Part shown: piece by piece, positions 27,162-35,209 of the stretch | Numbering within the stretch: position 1 is the stretch's first letter | Layout: each line of letters starts with the position of its first letter | The notes under the pieces: generated by a model | Seen by the model: the letters and a program-made list of their open reading frames with translations, nothing else | Told to the model about the DNA's origin: nothing | Databases searched by the model: none | Assembly (NCBI GenBank): GCA_016706685.1 | Contig: JADJJE010000039.1 | Span: forward strand, 1 to 37,189 | Source of the DNA: Sandaracinaceae bacterium | GTDB taxonomy: Bacteria > Myxococcota_A > Polyangia > Polyangiales > Houyiibacteriaceae | Reading direction: 5' to 3' | Length of the DNA: 37,189 bases | Program-made: the position numbers and the translations under genes

Positions 27162-28832
27162 TCAAGGAGCTCCCGGCAGCGGCCCCCGCGGCGCCCCCTC
27201 CAGCTCCCGCACGCCCAGCAGCCGGCACAGCGTGGGCGCCACCTGCAGCGTGCTCAGCGCATCCCGCGTCTCGAGAGGCTCCACCCCTGGGCCCATGAAC
27301 AGCACCGGCACGATGCGGTCGTAGTCCCACGGGCTGCCGTGCCAGACGCCGTTGCGCGTGTAGCCCGAGCCGAAGAGGTGCTGCTCGCGCGGGACCACGT
27401 ACAGGTCGCCGCCGAGGTCTGCGGCGACGCCCTCCCAGATGGTGCGCTCGAGCGGGTCGCTCGGCGCCTCACGCGCGGCGAGCTCGGCCACGTCGAACAC
27501 CCGCTGGATGCCACGCTGCGCTTCCAAGAACGTGATGGAGAGCGGGATGACCGGCTCGCGCCGGACCAGCGCCTCGGGCGTCAGGTAGATGTAGGTGTCC
27601 TCGAACGCCGCGATGTAGTCGGCTGAGCCCAGCTGCGCGTCGAGGTGCTCCTCGAGCAGGCGCACCAGGTCGTCCTCCTGCAGGTTGGGGCCCGTGCCCA
27701 CGCGCTCCGGAAGGCGCGGGCCGCCGTGGTCGGACGTGATGAGCACCGACACGTCCATGCGCCGCGAGAGCGCACGGTACAGCTCGCCCAGCATGCGGTC
27801 GCTGGCGATGAGCGAGTCGGCGTACTCCCACGACTCGCCGCCGAAGATGTGCCCCGCGTAGTCGGGCGCAGAGACGCTGATGGCCAAGAGGTCCATCACG
27901 TCGTCCTCACCGAGACCGAGCGCGCTCACGCCGGCGCGCGCGAGGTCCAGCAGGTACTGCGTGGAGGCTGGCGTCACGCGGAACACCGAGGAGGCCCGCG
28001 AGCTGGCCGCCACATCGTGCGGGAACGTGAGGCCGAGGCCGTACCAGTCTTCTTCGTTGGGCGCGTCGTCGGTCATGCCCAGCGCCAGCAGCTCCTCGGC
28101 GAGCGAGGGACGCGACAGCTCCCAGGCCCCGAGGCGCGGCGCGAGCGGGTGCTGGCGCTGGAAGGCCGCGAACCACTCGGGGTACTGCGCGGCATAGAAG
28201 GTGGACGTGGTGAAGCCGCCCGCGGTGGGCTCGAACCAGAAGGCATGCGTGCCCGCGCGCGCGGCCGCCGGGATGCTGCCGCGGTCCTTGAGCGACACCG
28301 AGAGCACCTTGCCCTGCCCCTCGGTGCTGTCGAGCAGCGCCAGGGACACGCTGTCGCCGCGGATGCCGCGCGGGCTGGCGCTGTACGCGGTGGCCCCCAG
28401 CATGGGTGACTCGGGGTCGCTCAGCGGCGTGCTGAGCTCGCGCGTGGCGCGGTGGCGGATCATGTTGGCCACCACGCCGTGCTCGCGCGGCGAGCGGCCC
28501 GTGTAGATGGTCACGTGCCCCGGCGCGGTCATGGTGGCGCCGTGCTCGTAGCCCACGTGGTGGTGATACACGCCGCGCGCAGCCACGGTGCGAATGAGGC
28601 CGTCGGGTTCCAGCAGAGGAAAGAAGCGCTCGAGCGCGTTCATGCCCATCTGGTCGATGACCACGGACATCACGAGGCGCCCGCGAGGCACGGGGGCCGG
28701 CGGTGGGGCCTGCTCGGCGCACTGGCAGCCGGGCGGCAACAGGAAGAGCAAGGCCACCACGGCGATCGCGGCGCGCAGCAGGGAGCGTCCGACGCGAGGC
28801 CGGCGGCGAGAGGGGGGAGACGTGCCGTTCAC
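27162..28832 (-). CDS. PafA-type alkaline phosphatase lipoprotein
   Basis: The GTG start at 28832 follows CAGG and gives a 556-residue protein. LLRAAIAVVALLFLLPPGC is a lipoprotein signal with Cys36 as the lipid site. The mature part begins with the metal-binding VVIDQMG (Asp60). EHGATMTAPGHVTIYTG (about 97-112) supplies the nucleophilic Thr of the alkaline phosphatase superfamily. Further metal ligands are in SAPDYAGHIFG and ITSDHGG, and a late His in NGVWHGSPWDYDRIVPVLFM. The size and pattern fit PafA-like calcium-activated phosphatases, which release phosphate from many phosphomonoesters. It would act in the periplasm or on the surface. It is divergent from the nuclease operon across a 102-base gap with a dyad, suggesting shared control. 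Confidence 0.85.
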   Translation of the reverse strand: MNGTSPPSRRRPRVGRSLLRAAIAVVALLFLLPPGCQCAEQAPPPAPVPRGRLVMSVVIDQMGMNALERFFPLLEPDGLIRTVAARGVYHHHVGYEHGATMTAPGHVTIYTGRSPREHGVVANMIRHRATRELSTPLSDPESPMLGATAYSASPRGIRGDSVSLALLDSTEGQGKVLSVSLKDRGSIPAAARAGTHAFWFEPTAGGFTTSTFYAAQYPEWFAAFQRQHPLAPRLGAWELSRPSLAEELLALGMTDDAPNEEDWYGLGLTFPHDVAASSRASSVFRVTPASTQYLLDLARAGVSALGLGEDDVMDLLAISVSAPDYAGHIFGGESWEYADSLIASDRMLGELYRALSRRMDVSVLITSDHGGPRLPERVGTGPNLQEDDLVRLLEEHLDAQLGSADYIAAFEDTYIYLTPEALVRREPVIPLSITFLEAQRGIQRVFDVAELAAREAPSDPLERTIWEGVAADLGGDLYVVPREQHLFGSGYTRNGVWHGSPWDYDRIVPVLFMGPGVEPLETRDALSTLQVAPTLCRLLGVRELEGAPRGPLPGAP

Positions 28833-28871
28833 CCTGCGTTGGTAGCGTGCGTGCGTGCGCCCGTAAACCCG

Positions 28872-28889
28872 TGTCACCAAAGAGTGACA
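28872..28889. promoter_or_regulatory. Dyad operator candidate TGTCAC-N6-GTGACA
   Basis: A perfect inverted repeat with six-base arms and a six-base spacer lies midway in the 102-base gap between the phosphatase start (28832) and the lamin-tail/nuclease operon start (28935). Its placement suits one regulator acting on both directions. The TGTCA half-site resembles the Pho-box half-site, but a Pho box is a direct repeat, so PhoB binding is not established. A GCGT run (about 28848-28858) lies nearby. Confidence 0.5.
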
Positions 28890-28934
28890 ATGCCGCGGTG
28901 GGCGTGGGCGGCAGAGTCCGGTAGGCTTCAGCCG

Positions 28935-29597
28935 ATGTGGCCACGGTCGAAGCTGGTGTGCGCGCGCCTCGCGGTGCTGACCGTGGCGCTCGGCACCAGC
29001 GCCTGTGTGCGGCCCCCCCTCGAGCCGGGCTGCCCCACGCTCGGCGCGGGCGACCTGGTCATCTCGGAGATCCGCGGCGAGCAGGCGGGCACCGACACGC
29101 GCGGCCAGTGGGTGGAGCTCTACAACGCCAGCGCCGCCAGCGTGGCCCTCGCGGGCGTGCAGCTGGTGCTGCGTCCGCTGGCCTCGGCGGCCACCACCAT
29201 CACGGTGCGTGACCGTCAGCTCAGCATCGCGAGCGGCGGCTACAGCGTGCTGGCCGTGGACCGCGTGTGCTCGTCCGAGGCGTGCGTGGACCGCCTGCCG
29301 CCCGACGCGGACTACGGCTTCGGCGAGGACTACACCAGCGACCTGCCGGCCGGCGCCATCGTGGAGGTGTGGTCCTGCGGCGTGCTGGTGGACTCGCTGC
29401 TGTACCGCGCGCTGCCGGACACGGGCACGCTGTCGCTCTCGGGGGCGGCTCCGCCGGACGCCGCGCTGAACGACGTGGCCAGCGACGACGCGGGCGAGGT
29501 CATCGCGCCCTTCTGCGCCGATGAGACGCTGGCGGTGGGCGGCACCGAGGTGGGCCTGCCGGGGACACCCGGCGCCCCCAACCTGGAGTGCCCGTGA
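28935..29597 (+). CDS. Lamin-tail-domain lipoprotein
   Basis: A 220-residue protein. VCARLAVLTVALGTSAC is a lipoprotein signal. A single lamin tail domain fills the rest: GDLVISEIRGEQAGTDTRGQ, WVELYNAS, LAGVQLVLRP, GGYSVLAVD, then a C-terminal GLPGTPGAPNLEC. Bacterial lamin-tail domains are Ig-like beta sandwiches often fused to or encoded with extracellular nucleases. No catalytic residues are seen, so it is probably a binding or scaffolding subunit. Its TGA overlaps the next ATG by one base (TGATG), so translation is coupled with the SNase gene. Confidence 0.85.
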   Translation: MWPRSKLVCARLAVLTVALGTSACVRPPLEPGCPTLGAGDLVISEIRGEQAGTDTRGQWVELYNASAASVALAGVQLVLRPLASAATTITVRDRQLSIASGGYSVLAVDRVCSSEACVDRLPPDADYGFGEDYTSDLPAGAIVEVWSCGVLVDSLLYRALPDTGTLSLSGAAPPDAALNDVASDDAGEVIAPFCADETLAVGGTEVGLPGTPGAPNLECP

Positions 29598-30799
29598 TGG
29601 TTGCGCGCACGTCACCACCCGGCTGGCTGTTGGCGCTCTCCATCGCCTTGGCGCTCGGGGCCTGCGGCGGCGCATCGTCTTCCGGGAGCGCAGGGCCCTA
29701 CGACCGCGGGCGCGCGCAGGCGGCGCTGAGCGATGACCCTGGCCTTCTACTGGGGGAGTTTCCGCTGCGGGCCAACGCGGTGGTGGACGGCGACACCATC
29801 AAGGTGGGCGGGCTGGACGGCTCGCTGCGCCTCTTGGGGCTGGACGCCGAAGAGACCTTCAAGTCCGAGCGCGACCGGCGGGACTACGAAGCCGGCTGGG
29901 AGCAGTACCTGGCGTCGCGTCAAGCGCGCACCAGCCGCCCCATCAAGGTGCCCACGCCGCTGGGCGAAGAGGCCAAGTACTTCGCGCGCGACTTCTTCGA
30001 GGGGGTGCAGCGCGTGCGCATCGAGCGCGACCACCCACGCGAGCTGCGGGACCGCTACAACCGCTTCCTGGCGTACGTGTTCGTGGAGCGCGACGGCCGC
30101 TGGGTGAACTACAACGTGGAGTGCATCCGCGCCGGCATGAGCCCCTACTTCACCAAGTACGGCTACTCGCGCCGCTATCACGACGAGTTCGTGGAAGCCC
30201 AGCGGGAGGCGCGCGCCGCGCAGCGCGGCATCTGGGACCCTAGCAAGCAGCACTACACGGACTACGACGTGCGCCTCGCCTGGTGGGACGCGCGCGCCGA
30301 CTTCGTGCAGGCCTTCGAGCGCGACGAAGAGGGGCGCACCGACTACATCGCGCTCACCAACTGGGACGCGCTGCGGCGGCTCGAGGCGGCCATGGGCGAG
30401 TACGTGACCATCCTGGCCACGGTGGGGGACATCCGGCAGAGCGACCGCGGCCCGACGCGCGTGATGCTCAGCCGGCGCATGTTCTCGGACGTGCCGGCCA
30501 TCTTCTTCGACCCGTACGTGCTCGAAGACAGCCGCGTGCAGGCCTTCCAGGGCGAGTACATCCGCGTGCGCGGCCGCGTGCAGCAGTGGACCAACCCGTA
30601 CAACGGGCGCGTGCAGCTGCAGGTGCGCGTGGACCAGGCCTCGCAAGTGGTGGTGCCGACATACGTGCCCCCAGGCAACGGAGACGCCTCTGCGGTCGAT
30701 GAAGACGCCCCCGTCGATGAAGACGCGCCCGTAGACCCCGCTCCCAGCCCGGCCCCTCCTGCCCCGTCCCCACCCGTTCCTCCTCAGGTGACCCCATGA
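29597..30799 (+). CDS. Thermonuclease (SNase) lipoprotein with C-terminal OB-like region
   Basis: A 400-residue protein. WLLALSIALALGAC is the lipoprotein signal (Cys23). The SNase domain (about 55-235) keeps its key residues: VVDGDTI (62-68, calcium Asp), LRLLGLDAEET (77-87, Arg and Glu), and RDRYNRFLAYVFV with the catalytic Arg (about 151-163). The fold has a large insertion after DAEET (about 88-140) compared with staphylococcal nuclease. Residues of about 265-360 (YVTILATVGDI, YIRVRGRVQQWTNPYNGRVQ, LQVRV) look like an OB-fold nucleic-acid-binding domain. The tail is acidic and then proline-rich (VDEDAPVDEDAPVDP). It would cut DNA or RNA outside the cytoplasm. Its stop overlaps the next start (ATGA). 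Confidence 0.9.
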   Translation: MVARTSPPGWLLALSIALALGACGGASSSGSAGPYDRGRAQAALSDDPGLLLGEFPLRANAVVDGDTIKVGGLDGSLRLLGLDAEETFKSERDRRDYEAGWEQYLASRQARTSRPIKVPTPLGEEAKYFARDFFEGVQRVRIERDHPRELRDRYNRFLAYVFVERDGRWVNYNVECIRAGMSPYFTKYGYSRRYHDEFVEAQREARAAQRGIWDPSKQHYTDYDVRLAWWDARADFVQAFERDEEGRTDYIALTNWDALRRLEAAMGEYVTILATVGDIRQSDRGPTRVMLSRRMFSDVPAIFFDPYVLEDSRVQAFQGEYIRVRGRVQQWTNPYNGRVQLQVRVDQASQVVVPTYVPPGNGDASAVDEDAPVDEDAPVDPAPSPAPPAPSPPVPPQVTP

Positions 30800-33700
30800 A
30801 CCGCCCTTCCTGCTTGCCTGCTTCGGCCCCCCTCGCCCTCGTGGCGCTCTCCCTCGCGGCGTCCATCACAGGCTGCGGCGGCGACGGCCCCAGCGACCCT
30901 TGCGCAGGCCTGCTCCCCGGAGACCTGGTCATCAGCGAGGTCATGGCCAACCCGAGCGGCGCGGACGACGGGCGCGAGTGGGTGGAGATCCACAACCCGG
31001 GGTCGGCCGAGCTGTCACTCACGGGGCTCGAGCTGGTGCGCAGCGCGGAGGACGGCAGCGGCGCGCGCGCCCACGTGTTGGACACGGCAGACCTGCTGGC
31101 CGCGGGCGCCTACTACGTGCTGGGCGGCGTGCTGGACGCGGCGCGCCCCAGCTACGTGAACTACGGGTACGGCGACGCCCTGGGCGACTTCGGCAACACG
31201 TCGGGCCGCGTGGTGCTCCGCTGCGGTGACCGCGTGATCGACGAGGTGGTCTACCTGGACAGCACCGACGGGGCCTCGCGCGCCTACGACGGCGACCTGC
31301 CGCCGAACGCCACCGCCAACGACGACACCACCCGCTGGTGCGACAGCCCTGCCACGTTCTCGACAGGCGACTTCGGCTCGCCCGGCGTGCGCAACGCCTC
31401 GTGCGGAGGCAGCTCGCTAGGCCGCTGCAGCGAAGGCGGCGTGGAACGCGACACCATCCCGCCCACCGAGGGCGACCTGGTCATCACCGAGCTGCACCCC
31501 AACCCCATGGCCGTGGCCGATGGCGAGGGCGAGTGGTTCGAGGTGCTGGTGCAGGCCGAGGTGGACCTCAACGGGCTGCAGCTGGGCAAGGTGCCCGGCA
31601 CCGTGCTCACCACGCTCTCGTCCAGCGAGTGCTTGAGCGTGAGCCCAGGGACCTACGTGCTGTTCGCGGCCGGCACCGACAGCGCCACCAATGGTGGACT
31701 GACCAACGTGGACTTCCTGGCCGACCTGGCGCTGAGCAACTCGGGGGGCAGCGTCTTCGTGGGCTACGCCGACGTGGTGCTGGACACGTTCACGTACACC
31801 AGCTCGGGAGACGGCGCGTCCACGCAGCTGGACCCACGCCACCTCACCTTCGACGAAAACGACGACGAGGCGCTCTGGTGCCGTAGCGCGGCGACGTACG
31901 GCGACGGTGACCGCGGCACCCCCGGTGGCGCCAACATGCAGTGCATGTTCCCGCTGCCCGAAGGCATGTGCGACGCCGGCGGAGGGACGCTGCGGCAGAT
32001 CGTGCCGCCCGTGCTGGGCGACGTGGTGATCACGGAGCTCATGCCCGACTCGGGTGCCGTGGGCGACACGGCCGGCGAGTGGTTCGAGGTGTACTTCGCG
32101 AGCGACGCGGACCTGAACGGCCTCGAGATGGGCACCACGCTGGGCTCTGTGGGCTACCGCATCGAGCAAGAGGCCTGCCTGCGCGTGACGGCCGGCAGCT
32201 ACGTGGTCTTCGCCAAGGACGCAGCGGGCGCCAATGGCGGGCTGCCGGGCACCCCCATCGACTACGACACGCTCACGCTGGGCAACAGCGCCACCTCCGC
32301 GGAACCCGGGACGCTCTTCGTGGGCCTCGACGGCACCGCGCTGGACGTGGCCAACTGGTTCACGTCGGACGCGGGTGTGGCCCGCAGCCTGGACGTGGAC
32401 GCGCTGGATGCGGATGAGAACCAGACCGAGGCGAACTGGTGCGCGGCCGCGGCCACCGACACCTATGGCGCGGGCGACCGCGGCACTCCCGGCGCAGCCA
32501 ACCCGGCCTGCCCCTTCGTGCTGCCGCCGGGCCAGTGCCTGGACAACGGCATCCCGCGCGCCATCGACCTGCCCGTGGCAAGTGAGCTGGTCATCACCGA
32601 GGTGCTGCCCGACTCGTCGGCCGTGGACGACACCTTCGGCGAGTGGTTCGAGGTGTACGCGAGCGCGCCCGTGGACCTGAACGGGTTGCAGGTGGGCACC
32701 ACCTTCGGGTCGCCCAGCTTCACGCTCACTCAGGACGACTGTGTGACGCTCGCCGCCGGCGACTACGTGCTGTTCGCCCGCAACGGCGACACCGGCGTGA
32801 ACGGTGGCCTCCCGCTGACCGCCATCGAGTGGGGCGGCACGCTCAGCAACGACCCGGGCTCGCTCTTCATCGGCGTGGGCGACGCGCTGCTGGACTCGGT
32901 GGCGTGGAGCAGCTCGCCCACCGGCGCCTCGCTACAGCTCGAAGTCGCCGACTACGACCACACCACCAATGACGCGTTCCGCGATGCGGCGTGCGACGGG
33001 AGCAGCGCATACGGCGCGGGCGATCTCGGCACGCCGGGGATGGCGAACGTCATGTGCCCCTTCGTGCTGCCGCCAGGGCAGTGCCTCGACGGAGGGACAC
33101 CGCGCGCCATCGTGCCGCCCGTCGCGGGCGACGTGGTCATCACGGAGATCATGCCCGACACCGGGGCGGTGGACGACGTGGACGGTGAGTGGTTCGAGGT
33201 GTACTTCGCGAGCGCCGCAGACCTGAACGGCCTGCAGATGGGCACCACCAGCGGCACGGTGGCGTACGCCATCATGGAAGATGACTGCCGCCGCGTGACG
33301 GCCGGGAGCTACGTGGTGTTCTCCAAGAACGCGGCGGGCGCGAACGGCGGCCTGCCCGGCGGGGCCGTGGACTTCAACACGCTCACGCTGGGCAACAGCG
33401 CCACCCAGGGCAGCCCGGGGACGCTCTTCGTGGGGGTGAACGACACCGTGCTGGACACCGCCAACTGGTTCGGCTCGAGCACCGGCGTGGCGCAGAGCCT
33501 GGACCCCGACGCGCTCGACGCCACCATGAACGAGACCGCAGTCAACTGGTGCGCGGCCGCCCTCGGAGACACCTATGGCGCAGGCGACCGGGGCACTCCA
33601 GGTGCAGCCAACCCGGAGTGTCCGCTGGTGCTGCAGCCCGGGGAGTGCGGCGACAACGGGACGGCGCGCGCGATCGTGACGCCCGGGGTGGGCGACCTGA

Positions 33701-34730
33701 TCATCACCGAGGTGATGGCCGACCCGGCTGCCGTGGGGGACACCCTCGGCGAGTGGTTCGAGGTGTACGTGGCCACCGACGTGGACCTGAATGGGCTTCA
33801 GGCCGGCACGACCTTCGGCATGCCCAGCCTGATGGTCACGCAGGCCGACTGCCTGCGGGTCACCTCGGGTTCGTACGTGCTGTTCGCGCGCAACACCACC
33901 ATGGGCACGAACGGTGGCCTCCCCCCCGGCGCCATCGGCTACACCTTCAACCTGGCCAACGACCCGGGCTCGCTCTTCATCGGCGTGAACGGCGCGCTGG
34001 TGGACGAGGTGGCGTGGACCAGCCCTCCCACGGGCGCGTCGCTGCAGCTCGAGCCCGCAGACTACGACGAGGCGCTCAACGACGCGCTGCGCATGGTCGC
34101 GTGCGATGGCACCACGGTCTACGGCGCAGGTGACACAGGCACACCGGGCGCAGCGAACCTCGACTGCCTCGACGCGGGCGAGTGTTGGGACGGAACGAGC
34201 GCGCGAGCCATCGTCACGCCGGTGGTGGGCGACCTGTACATCAACGAGGTGATGCCCAACCCGACCGCAGCGAGCGAAGGTCCTTCCGAGTGGTTCGAGC
34301 TCGTGGCCACGGCCGATGTGGATCTCAACGGCTTGGTGGTCGCCAATGCCGCGACCACGCTCCCCGAGCTGGGCGGCGACGACTGCCTGGCCGTCACGGC
34401 CGATCAGTTCGTGGTCTTCGCGCGGGGCACGGACGCTTCCGCCAACGGCGGCCTCCCTGCGGTGGACTTCGTCTACAGCCAGTCAGCGCCCACGCTCGGC
34501 TTGTTGAACACCAACGGCACCCTGTCGATCAGCCACGAGAGCGTGCTGCTCGATGCGGTGACCTGGACCGCCACCCTGGACGGACGGTCTCGCTCGCTCA
34601 TCGCCGGCCAGACCACGCCGCACGTGGACAACGACACGCTCACCAACTGGTGCAACGAAACGGTGCTCTACGGCCCCATGGCCAACGGAACGCTGGCACG
34701 CCGGGCTCCGCGAACCTATGCGTCCCGTGA
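30796..34730 (+). CDS. Seven-repeat lamin-tail-domain lipoprotein (3' end frameshifted)
   Basis: The signal ALVALSLAASITGC is followed by seven lamin-tail repeats of about 180 residues. Each begins G-D-hydrophobic-V-I-T-E-V-M-P-D with GEWFEVY, has DLNGLQxGTT, a DCxxVTAGSYVLFA strand and NGGLP, and ends YGAGDxGTPGAANxxC. The repeat starts lie at about 30919, 31471, 32017, 32584, 33118, 33688 and 34228. As sequenced the frame runs to 34866 with a basic tail inside the next gene. Adding one base near 34690 restores GTPGSANLCVP and a TGA at 34728-34730, which matches the other repeat ends and the 13-base overlap with the next gene. This gives about 1,311 residues. It is probably a long surface scaffold or ligand-binding array, with no enzymatic residues. 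It is third in a translationally coupled operon. Confidence 0.85.
30916..34730 (+). repeat. Seven tandem lamin-tail-domain coding repeats (~540-570 bp)
   Basis: Repeat starts are spaced 534-570 bp apart from the second repeat onward. The units starting near 32017 and 33118 are more alike to each other (both with WFEVYFAS, ADLNGL, NGGLPG, DTYGAGDRGTPGAAN) than to the unit between them. The units near 32584 and 33688 likewise share NDPGSLFIGV, SPTGASLQLE-type motifs and AGDY/GSYVLFARN. This alternating A-B-A-B similarity indicates duplication of a two-domain block. Confidence 0.75.
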
Positions 34731-35209
34731 GCCCCTCCCGCCTGACCGTGCTCGCCGCGAGCCTGCTGCTGGGTGGCTGCTTCCCCGAGTCCGAGGGAAG
34801 CGGCTGCGGGCCCAGCCGGGCCGTGGTGGAGCGCGTGATCGACGGAGACACGGTGGAGCTCGATAGCGGTGAGCGCGTGCGCTACCTGCTGGTGGACACG
34901 CCCGAGAACACCACCAGCGTGGAGTGCTTCGGCGTGGAGGCCACCGCCTTCAACCGCGCGCTGGTAGAGGGCCGCGAGGTGCGCCTCACCTATGACCTGG
35001 AGTGCACGGACCGCTTCGGCCGGCTGCTGGCCTACGTGGAGATCGAGGGCCGCAGCGTGAACCAGGAGCTGGTCGAGCAGGGCTACGCGTGCGTGCTGCA
35101 GATCCCGCCCAACGGCGTGGACCTCGCGCCGCTCTACATGGACCTCGAGACGCGCGCCGTGGACGAGGGCCGCGGGCTGTGGTCCGCCTGCGTGGACAGC
35201 CCATGCTGA
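34718..35209 (+). CDS. Small SNase (thermonuclease-like) lipoprotein
   Basis: A 163-residue protein. RLTVLAASLLLGGC is a lipoprotein signal (Cys21). The rest is a compact SNase domain with all expected active-site elements: RVIDGDTV (39-46), VRYLLVDTPE with Arg55, Asp60 and Glu63, and CTDRFGRLLAYV with Arg102. Two extra Cys pairs may stabilise it outside the cytoplasm. It lacks the large insertion and OB region of the other SNase in this operon. Its ATG lies inside the 3' end of the preceding gene, and its TGA overlaps the ATG of the following gene (ATGCTGA). This implies tight co-translation. Confidence 0.9.
   Translation: MRPVSPSRLTVLAASLLLGGCFPESEGSGCGPSRAVVERVIDGDTVELDSGERVRYLLVDTPENTTSVECFGVEATAFNRALVEGREVRLTYDLECTDRFGRLLAYVEIEGRSVNQELVEQGYACVLQIPPNGVDLAPLYMDLETRAVDEGRGLWSACVDSPC

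Noticed and set aside
30916..34730. CRISPR or other non-coding repeat array
   Set aside because: The repeats are 540-570 bp, in frame, and encode lamin-tail domains.
35002..35202. N-terminal extension of the HhH/barrel gene
   Set aside because: This segment overlaps the SNase gene and is Arg/Gly/Pro-rich; a signal peptide begins at the ATG at 35203.
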